Positions 33,509 to 41,319 of a stretch of DNA of 64,000 nt are shown piece after piece. A program made the translations under genes and the position numbers. This DNA is from Nocardioides sp. GY 10113 (lineage in GTDB: Bacteria; Actinomycetota; Actinomycetes; Propionibacteriales; Nocardioidaceae), in assembly GCF_004919105.1 (NCBI RefSeq), contig NZ_STGK01000006.1, positions 212,988 to 276,987 on the forward strand, given 5' to 3'. The notes beneath the pieces are model-generated. The model was not told the origin of the DNA. It did no database searches and saw nothing but the letters and a program-made list of their open reading frames with translations. Every line of letters begins with the position of its first letter. Position 1 is the stretch's first letter.

Positions 33509-34444
33509 TCAGGGGGCGGTTAGGGTGAGGCCGACGAAGCCGGGCCAGAAGGCGAACAGCACGGTGACCGGGAGCACCAGGAACACGACCGGGACCATCA
33601 TCGCGATCTCCTTGCGCGAGGACTGCTCGATCAGCGCTCGCCGGCCGGCCTCCCGCACGTCACCGGCCTGGGCGTGCAGCACGTCGGCCAGCGGCGTGCC
33701 CCGCTCCACCGCCACCGCGACGCCGTTGGCGAAGCGCGCCACCACCGGCACGCCGGTGCGCGCCGCCAGGCGGTCGAACGCCTCGGCCACCGGCTCGCCG
33801 GTGCGGATCGCCGCCAGCACGCCGCCGAGCTCTCGCCCGAGCTCCCCGTTGCTGCGGGCCACCACCCGGTCCAGCGCCGCGACCGGCCCCTCGCCGGCAG
33901 CCACCGCCAGGGCCAGCAGCTCGGCGACCGCCGGGAACTCGTCGACGATCGCGCGCTCGTACCGCCGTACCTGGGCGGTGAGCCGGTTGTCCCGGAGCAG
34001 CACCCCGCCGACGAACGCGCTGGCGCAGAAGATCGCCGCACTCAGCGGGTCGGCCGTCCCGCTGAGGGACTGCAGCACCGCGATCCCGGCGGCCACGCCG
34101 AACCCGATCAGCCCCCACAGCACCTGCTGCACGCGGAACTCCGGCACGGTCATCGCGATCCCGCCGCGATCGAGCCTCCGGCGTACCGATGCCGCGCCGC
34201 CCAGGACGCGCTCGACGGTGTTCGCCGCGACGGTCAACGCGGGTCGGACGAGCGCCAGGAGTGCGGCGGCGCCCGTGGCCGCCGCGGCCGGGGCCCGGTC
34301 CTGGTCGGGCACGATGTCGCGCAGGTACGGCAGGACCCGGGCCTCCAGCGGCGCCCGGCGCAGGGCGACCACCCGCGCGCCGACCAGCAGCAGCCCGGCC
34401 CCGGCGATCCCACCGACGAGCCCGCCGGCCACGACCGGGCTCAT
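33509..34444 (-). CDS. tadC: Type II/IV secretion system F-family platform protein TadC
   Basis: A 311-residue inner-membrane platform protein. It has an N-terminal helix (about 3-25), a pair of helices near residue 110-155, and the T2SSF domain (about 170-290) with VDEFPAVAELLALAVAAGEGP and the C-terminal helix MMVPVVFLVLPVTVLFAFWPGF. It ends LTLTAP. It starts at the ATG 34442-34444, which shares bases with the TGA of tadB (ATGA). Together with TadB it forms the membrane platform for the pilus ATPase. Confidence 0.9.
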   Translation of the reverse strand: MSPVVAGGLVGGIAGAGLLLVGARVVALRRAPLEARVLPYLRDIVPDQDRAPAAAATGAAALLALVRPALTVAANTVERVLGGAASVRRRLDRGGIAMTVPEFRVQQVLWGLIGFGVAAGIAVLQSLSGTADPLSAAIFCASAFVGGVLLRDNRLTAQVRRYERAIVDEFPAVAELLALAVAAGEGPVAALDRVVARSNGELGRELGGVLAAIRTGEPVAEAFDRLAARTGVPVVARFANGVAVAVERGTPLADVLHAQAGDVREAGRRALIEQSSRKEIAMMVPVVFLVLPVTVLFAFWPGFVGLTLTAP

Positions 34445-35289
34445 GCGAGGATCCGCCGCTCGGCCGGCAGGCGCCCGACCCGCACCATGATCCGGTAGGC
34501 GACGGCGCAGACGAGGGCACCCACGGCGAGCACGAGCACCCCGGCAGGGGTCCGGTAGCGGGCGATCACCTCGGGCTGGCTGGCCATCATCAGCAGCACC
34601 AGCCACGGCGCCGCGGCCGCGACCCGGGCCCCGTTGACCGCCCAGGACTGCCGGGCCTCGAGCTCGGTGCGGGTGCGGATGTCGTCGCGCAGGTAGCCCG
34701 ACAGGTTGCGCAGCAGCCGCCCGAGGTCGCCACCGCCGACCTCGCGCGCGATCCGCAGCGACTCCACGACCCGGTCGCCGACCGGGTCGGCCAGGCGCGC
34801 CTTGAGCCGGTCCAGGCAGTCCCCGAAGCGCCCCGTGACCTGGTAGTCCAGCGCGAACGCGGCGAACGACTCCCGCAGCGCCTCGGGGCCGCGCACGCCG
34901 AGCGCGGCCACCGCGTCCGGCAGCGACATCCCGGCCCGTACGGCGGAGGCGAGGTCGTCGACGGCGTCGGGCCACAGGTGGGCGAGCTCGCGGCGACGGC
35001 GCCGCGCCCGGCCCCGCACCAGCGCGACCGGGAGGTAGACGGCGACGCCGCCGAACAGGACCCCCACCGCCGGGATCGCCGTCAGCACCAGCCCCGCGAA
35101 CGCACCCGCCACACCGGCGCCGAGGCAGACGATCAGCAGCGAGCGGTCCGTGACCTGGCCGAGTCCCGCCTCGGCGAGCAGGGCGGCCAGCCGCCCGGGG
35201 CGAGGGGAGCGCGGCGTGGCGGGCCAGGCGAACGCCGACCAGATCAGCAGCCCGCCCAGCCCGACACCGAGGCCCACCAGCGTACCCAT
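34441..35289 (-). CDS. tadB: Type II/IV secretion system F-family platform protein TadB
   Basis: A 282-residue platform protein. It has helices at about 5-20, 55-85 and 235-270 around a T2SSF domain with LWPDAVDDLASAVRAGMSLPDAVAALG and LDRLKARLADPVGDRVVESLRIA. It starts at the ATG 35287-35289, 7 nt after tadA, and overlaps tadC by 4 nt. Order and spacing are as in other Tad operons. Confidence 0.9.
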   Translation of the reverse strand: MGTLVGLGVGLGGLLIWSAFAWPATPRSPRPGRLAALLAEAGLGQVTDRSLLIVCLGAGVAGAFAGLVLTAIPAVGVLFGGVAVYLPVALVRGRARRRRRELAHLWPDAVDDLASAVRAGMSLPDAVAALGVRGPEALRESFAAFALDYQVTGRFGDCLDRLKARLADPVGDRVVESLRIAREVGGGDLGRLLRNLSGYLRDDIRTRTELEARQSWAVNGARVAAAAPWLVLLMMASQPEVIARYRTPAGVLVLAVGALVCAVAYRIMVRVGRLPAERRILA

Positions 35290-35296
35290 CGGTGCC

Positions 35297-36565
35297 TCAG
35301 CCCGCGCCGCTCAGCAGTCGGCCCGGGTCGATCCCGACCCGGCGGTACTGCTCCAGGCGCGGCGGCATGCCGATCCCGCGGACCAGTCGACCGTCCCGGG
35401 ACTCGAAGATCGGCTCGGTCTCGATCACCTCGTTCTCGATCCGGCCCGGCACAGCGACGATCTCGTTGACCCGTCGGGCGCCGCCGGGGTCGATGCCGAG
35501 GTGCACGACCAGGTCGACCGAGGCGGCGACCGTCGGCACCACGAACCGCGCGGAGATGTTCTCGCCCGCGAGCAGCGGCAGCGTGCAGGCCTTGGTCAGC
35601 GCCTCCCGGGCGCTGTTGGCGTGGATGGTGCACATCCCGGGAAGCCCCGAGTTGAGCGCGAGCAGCAGGTCCAGGCACTCCTCGGCCCGCACCTCCCCCA
35701 CGATCAGTCGCGAGGGGCGCATCCGCAGTGCCTCCTTCACCAGGTCGCGGAGCCGGATCTCGCCGGTCCCCTCCAGACCGACCTGGCGGGTCTGCAGCGC
35801 GACCCAGTCCGGGTGCGGGAACCGCACCTCGAAGACCTCCTCGGCCGAGATCACCCGCTCCGATCCGGGGATGGCCGCGGCCAGACAGTTGAGCATCGTG
35901 GTCTTGCCCGCCTGGGTGCCGCCGGCGACCAGGATGTTCAGCCCGGCCCGCACCGACGCCTCCAGGAACCGCGCGGCCTCCGGGGTCAGGCTGCCCAGCT
36001 CGACCAGCTCGGTCAGGCGCGTCGCCCGGACCACGAACTTGCGGATGTTCACCGCCGAGAACCCCCGGCTGATCCCCTCCAGCACGACGTGCAGCCGGTG
36101 CCCCGCCGGCAGCATCGCGTCCACGAACGGCCGGCTCAGGTCGATCCGCCGTCCGGTGGTCTTGAGCATCCGCTCCACCAGCTCGGCCACCTGCTCCTCG
36201 GTGAGCACCAGGTTGGTCAGCTCGTGGCGGCCCCGACGAGCCACGAAGACCCGGTCCGGGGAGTTGATCCACAGCTCCTCGACGGTGGGGTCGTCCAGCA
36301 GCGGCTGCAGCGGCCCGAACCCGGCGACCCGGGCGACCAGCTCGGCCACCACGGCGTCGGGGTCGGCCAGCGGCGCCACCGCGCCGGTCAGGCTGCGCTC
36401 GTCGTGCTCGCGGACCAGGCCGACCGCGATCCGCCGTACCGCCGCCGGGGTGCGCTGCGGGTCGATCCCCTCGGACCGCACGGCAGCGCGCAGCGCGTCG
36501 TCGAGCCGGCCGACGACGTCGTCCGGCGAGTGCGCGTCCTGGAGCAGTGCCACGTCAACCCCCAT
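35297..36565 (-). CDS. tadA: Tad pilus ATPase TadA/CpaF
   Basis: A 422-residue secretion ATPase that powers pilus assembly. N-terminal domain about 1-150; Walker A GGTQAGKTT at about 213-221; Asp box ISAEEVFEVRF; Walker B LIVGEVRAEECLDLL at about 285-300; His box in GMCTIHANSAREAL. Full-length for the CpaF group. The start is the ATG 36563-36565. It is the first gene of the Tad operon; the CpaE/TadZ-like ATPase gene that often precedes it is not seen. The 290-nt gap upstream contains a large inverted repeat. Confidence 0.93.
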   Translation of the reverse strand: MGVDVALLQDAHSPDDVVGRLDDALRAAVRSEGIDPQRTPAAVRRIAVGLVREHDERSLTGAVAPLADPDAVVAELVARVAGFGPLQPLLDDPTVEELWINSPDRVFVARRGRHELTNLVLTEEQVAELVERMLKTTGRRIDLSRPFVDAMLPAGHRLHVVLEGISRGFSAVNIRKFVVRATRLTELVELGSLTPEAARFLEASVRAGLNILVAGGTQAGKTTMLNCLAAAIPGSERVISAEEVFEVRFPHPDWVALQTRQVGLEGTGEIRLRDLVKEALRMRPSRLIVGEVRAEECLDLLLALNSGLPGMCTIHANSAREALTKACTLPLLAGENISARFVVPTVAASVDLVVHLGIDPGGARRVNEIVAVPGRIENEVIETEPIFESRDGRLVRGIGMPPRLEQYRRVGIDPGRLLSGAG

Positions 36566-36713
36566 GCTGACCTGGTGGATGCCGCAAACTAGCGGCCCCT
36601 CCGGGGGCGCGGGGCGGTTTGCCCGCGGGCCTGTGGAGAGCCGCGCGCGGAGCGCCGCGGCGGAGCGGCAGCGGTCTAGCCCGGCCGGCGGGCGGGGCGG
36701 GTGCCGGGGAACG

Positions 36714-36775
36714 CCACGTCACATGGATCTCCGCCCCTGATCGCGCGATTCCGGGGGGAAGTCCATGTGACGTGG
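36714..36775. repeat. 62-nt inverted repeat upstream of the Tad operon
   Basis: Perfect 14-bp arms CCACGTCACATGGA (36714-36727) and TCCATGTGACGTGG (36762-36775) enclose a 34-nt core. The core contains the 10-bp palindrome ATCGCGCGAT (36740-36749) and a pairable CCGCCCC/GGGGGG. It lies 149 nt before the tadA start and 80 nt before the unknown plus-strand gene. It could be an operator, a structured RNA, or a dispersed repeat element. No transposase or target duplication was recognised. Confidence 0.75.
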
Positions 36776-36855
36776 ACCGGCGCGTTCACCCCACGTTCCG
36801 CGCCACCGCCCGGCAGACTGCCCGCACTCCAGCAGGCACCTCACCGCACGGAGGC

Positions 36856-37368
36856 GTGATCATCGAACCCGACCAGACCGACCCGACCACCGCGAGGCTC
36901 GCGGGATTCCTCACCTCGCTCTGGGCGATGAAGATCGTCGTGGAGTGCCACCGGGCCGCACAGGAGGGGCCGATCACGCTCACCGAGCTGGCCGAGCTCG
37001 TCGACCGCACGGACCCGGCCCCGGCGATCGAGGACGCCGCCGCGTTCGCGGAGCTGATCGACGACGCCGACCTCGGCCACTACCTCGACGCGCTCAGCGC
37101 GGACAGCCGGAACCTCGCCGACCTCGACATCGAGGAGCTGCTCGCGCGCCTGACCGGCATGGTGCCCCACCCCGGCGTCGCGCTCGCGATGGTCGACCTG
37201 CACCTGCCCGAGCCGGCCGTCGCCTACCTGCAGGCGCGCCTGGACACCCGTGGGTGGACGCCGGACGACGAGCAGCTGCGGATCGGTCGCACGTTCGTCC
37301 TCGACTGGATCGACCTGGCCCACGGCACGTCCGTCGAGGACGGCTGGCAGGAGCTCGAGCGCTACTGA
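36856..37368 (+). CDS. Hypothetical acidic protein
   Basis: A 170-residue soluble protein with no family I recognise. It is strongly acidic and mostly helical: FLTSLWAMKIVVECHRAAQEGPITLTELAELVD, then DDADLGHYLDALSADSRNLADLDIEELLARLTG, ending DWIDLAHGTSVEDGWQELERY. There is no signal or membrane segment. A GTG at 36856 lies directly after GGAGG, which is too close for a normal ribosome-binding site, so the ATG at 36928 may be the true start. The inverted repeat at 36.7 kb lies upstream. Confidence 0.6.
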   Translation: MIIEPDQTDPTTARLAGFLTSLWAMKIVVECHRAAQEGPITLTELAELVDRTDPAPAIEDAAAFAELIDDADLGHYLDALSADSRNLADLDIEELLARLTGMVPHPGVALAMVDLHLPEPAVAYLQARLDTRGWTPDDEQLRIGRTFVLDWIDLAHGTSVEDGWQELERY

Positions 37369-37437
37369 CGCGCGAGGAGCGGACCGCCCCGCGATCCGCG
37401 ATCGTGTCGAGGGTGGCCGCTGCCGTCCCGCCGACCG

Positions 37438-37942
37438 GTGGAGCGCTGGACGACGACGCCAGACAGCGAGGTGGATGTGCAGCCGGTTCGACAGGTCCGT
37501 CCCGACCACCCCTCCACGTCCCCCGACCAGTTGCTGGTGGCGTCGGCGGGCGCGGACTCGCCGTACCACCTCAAGGAGTGGGGCCAGGAGATCACCCACG
37601 CACCGGAGTGCCTGCCCGCCGAGGAGGGCCCGCTGGCCGCCCGCAGCACCCTGCTCTGGGTGCTGGAGAACACGGCGAAGCTCCACCAGAGCGTGACGCC
37701 GTTCGACGGCATGCTCGAGACGAGCGGGGAGGTCGCGGGCGTGTATCAGCACCACCGCGATGCCGTGGACGAACTGAGGGAACCGCAAGCGCGTGCTGAC
37801 CGCGATCCTCGAGGACCTCGCCGCCCGTGTGATGGCGACGCTGCGCGCAGTGACCTGGGCGGACCTCGAGGCCCCGTCGCACCGATCGAGCAGCCGCCGG
37901 CCAGCGCAGCAGGGCGGCCTCTTCGACGACTGGGACCTCTGA
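37438..37942 (+). pseudogene. Frameshifted hypothetical gene (one extra G near 37778-37780)
   Basis: Two plus frames together read as one natural protein of about 167 residues. Frame 1 reads VRPDHPSTSPDQLLVASAGA and continues with WGQEITHAPECLPAEEG, LWVLENTAKLHQ and DAVDELR, then turns into Arg/Pro-rich nonsense. Frame 2 begins after an in-frame TGA at 37775 and reads NRKRVLTAILEDLAARVMA and, at the end, GGLFDDWDL. Removing one G of GAGGGAAC joins them as DELR-NRKRVL. The cause is either an authentic inactivating insertion or a sequencing error in the G-run. The function is unknown; the sequence has no motifs I recognise. The start (GTG 37438) is approximate. Confidence 0.6.
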
Positions 37943-38000
37943 GCCGCCGGCGCGGCCGCCGATGGTCCGGTGCGACACCTCGCGACTCGTGCCGATCGAT

Positions 38001-39317
38001 CTACGGAATCCCAGCGGCGACCAAAGGCGCGGGTGCCGTCATGGTCCGCGCCCAGATCCGACCGATCCCCCCGCTCCGGCCCCAGACCGCTGTGGCGTCT
38101 CCCGTGCGGTCGAGGGCGACCGACGCGAACTCGGCGCGAGCGACCCGGCGTGGCGCCCCCCACGTCCCGCCGCGTGGTCGGTAGGCGGCGTGCCTGGTCA
38201 GGTGGGTGAAGGTGGCCCAGTCCCCCTCCGTCCACGTGAGCAACGCGTCGCCTCGAGGGTTGACCGCCAGTCCCGAGAACTCGGTGCTGCCGGCCGCCTG
38301 GACCATCTCCGGCCGTCGCCAGTCGCCGTGGAGCGGCTTGCTCCGCACGCTGATTCGACCCTCCGCGTCCGAGAGCACGACGAGGGCGGTTCCGGCATCG
38401 TCCATCGTGAGGGTCCAGACGTCGGCGCTCGCGCCGGAGGCATCCACCCTGACAGGGGTGGACCACCGACCGAGGTGGGGTCGACTGACAGCCCTCTGTT
38501 TGCCGTCGCTGTCCCAGATGGCGGTCGCGTCGCCCCGAGCATCGACGGCGACGTCGGCCTGGACCCACCCGTGCTGCCCCGGGGACAGGGGAACCGACGC
38601 CAACCACCCACGCCCGACGACCCGACGGACCGCCCGCACCCGGCCCCGGGCACCCTCGAAGACCGCCGTCACGTCACCGCGGGCATCGATGCCCACACTC
38701 GGCCCGTGATACACCCTGCGAGCCAGGACGCGTGGGGCCGACCACCGTCCTCGAGCGGGCCGATACACCGCTTCGGCGCGACCGCGGAACGGCGACTCGT
38801 CCTCCCACCGGGTATACAGCCAGCCCACGACCACAGCACCGCCCCGGCCCACCGCCAGCAAGGGGTCCTGTGCGACCGGCCCGGCGTAGGGCCCGTGACC
38901 GGATTCGGACAGCGCGACCGGGCGACTCCAGTGTCCGCCCGCAGGTCGGCGCGCACCCATCACCCGCCACCGAGGACCTCCCGCCCAGACCACGGTGACG
39001 TTGCCACGAGCGTCGGCACCGACCTGGGGCGATGCGTACCTTCCCCAGCCGATCTCGACCGGGGCCCGCCAGCGACCGCCGGCCGGCCGCCGCGCGGCGA
39101 ACACCCTGCGACCCCGCGTCCACACGGCGGTCGTGTCGCCCGCCGCGTCCACCGCCACCGTTGGATGGTCGCCTCCGGTGCCCGGCGTCGAGATCACCTG
39201 CGGCGCACCCCAGGTGGGCTCGCCGGCTGGAGCTGGCGAGGCGTTGGACACCCCCAGCACGGAGGCTGCTGCGGCCGCGCCCAAGACGGCCGAGACGATG
39301 AGCAACGTGCGGAACAC
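38001..39317 (-). CDS. Secreted beta-propeller-like protein with eight D-x-x-G-D repeats
   Basis: A 438-residue exported protein. A signal segment (FRTLLIVSAVLGAAAAASVLG) is followed by about eight repeats of about 45 residues. Each has a core such as DAAGDTTAVW, DARGNVTVVW, GRGGAVVVGW, DARGDVTAVF, DARGDATAIW, DDAGTALVVL, NPRGDALLTW or DRTGDATAVW, followed by an Arg-rich strand. This periodicity suggests a seven- or eight-bladed propeller with the DxxGD turn at the same place in each blade. No catalytic residues are evident; the probable role is binding or adhesion. The start is the GTG at 39315-39317, with GGGAGG 5 nt upstream; another GTG two codons earlier overlaps that site. Confidence 0.78.
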   Translation of the reverse strand: MFRTLLIVSAVLGAAAAASVLGVSNASPAPAGEPTWGAPQVISTPGTGGDHPTVAVDAAGDTTAVWTRGRRVFAARRPAGGRWRAPVEIGWGRYASPQVGADARGNVTVVWAGGPRWRVMGARRPAGGHWSRPVALSESGHGPYAGPVAQDPLLAVGRGGAVVVGWLYTRWEDESPFRGRAEAVYRPARGRWSAPRVLARRVYHGPSVGIDARGDVTAVFEGARGRVRAVRRVVGRGWLASVPLSPGQHGWVQADVAVDARGDATAIWDSDGKQRAVSRPHLGRWSTPVRVDASGASADVWTLTMDDAGTALVVLSDAEGRISVRSKPLHGDWRRPEMVQAAGSTEFSGLAVNPRGDALLTWTEGDWATFTHLTRHAAYRPRGGTWGAPRRVARAEFASVALDRTGDATAVWGRSGGIGRIWARTMTAPAPLVAAGIP

Positions 39318-39460
39318 CGGCACCTCCCTGGCCCGTCGAAGCCTGCCCGAGCCGACGATGAGAGAACGTGGCCCAGCCCGAGCGACCCCCGGATGCCGCC
39401 AGCGTCGCGCTCGGAAGATCCGCCGCCCAGAGGACAAGGTCCCGGGAGGCCACTGAGACA

Positions 39461-39493
39461 CTGCCGGGCGCCGACAAGGTCGACGCCCGGCAG
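39461..39493 (-). terminator. Terminator hairpin of the PQQ-type propeller gene
   Basis: CTGCCGGGCG-C-CGAC pairs with GTCG-A-CGCCCGGCAG around a 3-nt AAG loop (14 of 15 pairs). It lies 18 nt after the stop codon of the minus-strand propeller gene. Confidence 0.75.
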
Positions 39494-39511
39494 CCCGTCC
39501 CCGTTCTCAGG

Positions 39512-41110
39512 TCACTGCAGGGAGAACGCGTACAGCTGGTTGTTCGGCGTGCCCAGGCCGAGGTTGCTGTAGCCCGATCCCCAGAACACGCTGCCGTTGG
39601 AGATCGCCGCCCCGGAGAGGCAGGAGCCGCCGCTGGCGAACGACCAGAGCACGTCGCCGGTGGCCGCATCCATCGCGTACATGTACCCGGCCGCGTCCAG
39701 CGCGCAGCCGAAGACCACGCCGTTGGCGGTGGTCACCGGCCCCGACGCGCCGCCGCCGTTCGGCGGTGCGGTCTGCCACTCCACGAGACCGGTCGAGGCG
39801 TCGAGCCCGGACCAGACCCCGGAGGCGGTGGTAGAGCCGTCGGGCAGCGTCCACGGGACAGCGCCGCTGTTGGCATTGGCGGTGTAGACCCGCTGGCCGT
39901 CGACGGCGGATCCCCACTGCAGGCCACCCGCGGTGCCACCCGGCCCGGCCTGGGTCACCCAGACGACCTGGCCGGTGTCGGGGTCGAGCGCCCAGTACTG
40001 GCCGCTCTTCTGCCCCGCCCCGACCAGCTCGCGTGCCGGGCCGTCGCCCGACGAGGCCTTGAACAGCGCCGGTGCCTGGCCGAAGTCGTAGTCGGGGCCG
40101 GCCGGCTCCGGGCAGTTGTCCCCGTCGCCGAAGAACGGGATGCAGTCGACCGTCCAGGCGTCGTACGGCAGCGCCCTGGTCGCCCACTTGATCTCGCCCG
40201 TGCGCATGTCCAGCGACAGGACCGAGTCGAAGTGGTTGTCGGCGGGCAGGCACGCCTGCTTCGCGTCGGGGTCGTCGCCGGCCGCCTCCACGCAGGCCAG
40301 CACGTCGTCCGGGACGTCGTAGTTGTTGCCGGTGGCGATGTAGACCGAGCCGCGCTTCACGTCGATCGCGGGCGAGCTGCCCCACACGGCGTTGCCCGGG
40401 AAGCCCTCGGGCGCGGTGTAGGTCTTCCAGAGGATGACCCCGGTGTCCAGGTCGAGCGCGGACATGCTGCCGCGGAACGAGCAGCAGTCGTAGCCCGGGA
40501 TCAACGCGCGGCCCTCCTCGTTGGAGGCGACGCCGACGTAGACCACGCCGTCGAAGACGGTCGCCGACTGCGTGATGATCGCGGCCGGGTGGTCGTCCAG
40601 CTGCGTGCTCCAGACCAGGTCGCCCGTGTCCTTGTCGATGGCCAGCATGTTCCCGCCGCCACCGGTCGTCCCGCCCTGCGTGCCGAGGACCAGCAGGTCA
40701 CCGGCGATCGCGGGCGTGGCGCGCGCCTTGTCGCCGGCGACGCCGGTGTAGTCGGCGATCGTCCGGGTCCAGTCGACGGCGCCGGTACGGCGGTCGACGG
40801 CGTACAGGTTGCCGGCCCAGTCCGGGACGTAGACCCGCTCGCCGTCCACCGCGGGCGTGGCGGAGACGTCACCGCCGGTGGTCAGCACCCAGGACACACC
40901 CAGGTCGCCGACGGTCGCGGGCGAGATCTTCGACTCGGTCTTCGCGGAGCGGGTGTTCTGCCGGTCGCCGCCGGCCGAGGACCAGCCGGAGCCGCCCGGT
41001 GGCGCCGCCCCGGCAGCGACCTGTCCGGCGATCACCAGCGTGCCCGCCGCCACCGCGGCCAGCAGCATCCTCTGCGTGCGCGTCCACCGCGTCCACCTCG
41101 TCAGAGCCAT
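39512..41110 (-). CDS. Secreted PQQ-binding-like beta-propeller protein (dehydrogenase-like)
   Basis: A 532-residue exported propeller. The signal segment RMLLAAVAAGTLVIAGQVAAGA precedes WSSAGGDRQNTRSA, the usual opening of quinoprotein propellers. Repeated blade motifs follow: YAVDRRTGAVDWTR, LAIDKDTGDLVWS, SALDLDTGVILWK, LSLDMRTGEIKWA, WALDPDTGQVVWV, GLDASTGLVEW and YAMDAATGDVLWS. A vicinal Cys pair (DCCSF) recalls the disulfide that contacts PQQ in alcohol dehydrogenases, and a second Cys pair (CVEAAG/QACL) may bridge. It resembles polyvinyl-alcohol or glucose-type quinoproteins, but there is no CxxCH haem site, so an oxidoreductase or merely a structural role is possible. The start is ATG 41108-41110. 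Confidence 0.83.
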   Translation of the reverse strand: MALTRWTRWTRTQRMLLAAVAAGTLVIAGQVAAGAAPPGGSGWSSAGGDRQNTRSAKTESKISPATVGDLGVSWVLTTGGDVSATPAVDGERVYVPDWAGNLYAVDRRTGAVDWTRTIADYTGVAGDKARATPAIAGDLLVLGTQGGTTGGGGNMLAIDKDTGDLVWSTQLDDHPAAIITQSATVFDGVVYVGVASNEEGRALIPGYDCCSFRGSMSALDLDTGVILWKTYTAPEGFPGNAVWGSSPAIDVKRGSVYIATGNNYDVPDDVLACVEAAGDDPDAKQACLPADNHFDSVLSLDMRTGEIKWATRALPYDAWTVDCIPFFGDGDNCPEPAGPDYDFGQAPALFKASSGDGPARELVGAGQKSGQYWALDPDTGQVVWVTQAGPGGTAGGLQWGSAVDGQRVYTANANSGAVPWTLPDGSTTASGVWSGLDASTGLVEWQTAPPNGGGASGPVTTANGVVFGCALDAAGYMYAMDAATGDVLWSFASGGSCLSGAAISNGSVFWGSGYSNLGLGTPNNQLYAFSLQ

Positions 41111-41180
41111 CGTCGCCTCCTGTCGTCCCGCGCCGGGCAGGTCGCCCGAGGGGCACGGGGCTCCCACCAACGTAGCGGTG

Positions 41181-41198
41181 ATGTGACGTACGTCACAT
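41181..41198. promoter_or_regulatory. 18-bp perfect palindrome (candidate operator)
   Basis: ATGTGACGTACGTCACAT has no mismatch and lies 71 nt upstream of the PQQ-type gene start and 122 nt upstream of the sigma factor start. A contiguous dyad of this length is typical of operators bound by dimeric regulators (GntR-, TetR- or CRP-like). It is not long enough to be a terminator. Confidence 0.6.
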
Positions 41199-41213
41199 AG
41201 CCCGTCCGGGCTA
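41198..41213. promoter_or_regulatory. Second inverted repeat, TAGCCCG-tc-CGGGCTA
   Basis: A 7-bp inverted repeat with a 2-nt spacer directly adjoining the 18-bp palindrome. It might be a second operator half or a hairpin in the leader of either divergent transcript. Confidence 0.4.
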
Positions 41214-41232
41214 GGCCGCTCCCCGCCGCGAC

Positions 41233-41262
41233 GTATCAACCGACCCCGCCGCTGCTCCTCCC
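41233..41262 (+). promoter_or_regulatory. Candidate ECF-type promoter of the sigma gene
   Basis: GTATCA (41233-41238) is followed after exactly 18 nt by CCTCCC (41257-41262), 58 nt before the TTG start. The same pair with the same spacing precedes the metalloprotease gene (46309-46338), and the bases after GTATCA agree (ACCGA versus GCCGC). Autoregulation by the encoded sigma factor is inferred. Confidence 0.4.
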
Positions 41263-41319
41263 GTTGTGCACCAGCTACGTGAGAGCCTCGTGGGACCGAC
41301 CAGGTCCGAGGAGGCGACG

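Noticed and set aside
36714..36775. Inverted repeat considered as the end of an insertion sequence or MITE
   Set aside because: No transposase, no flanking direct repeats, and only a 62-nt element. It is reported as an inverted repeat without assigning mobility.
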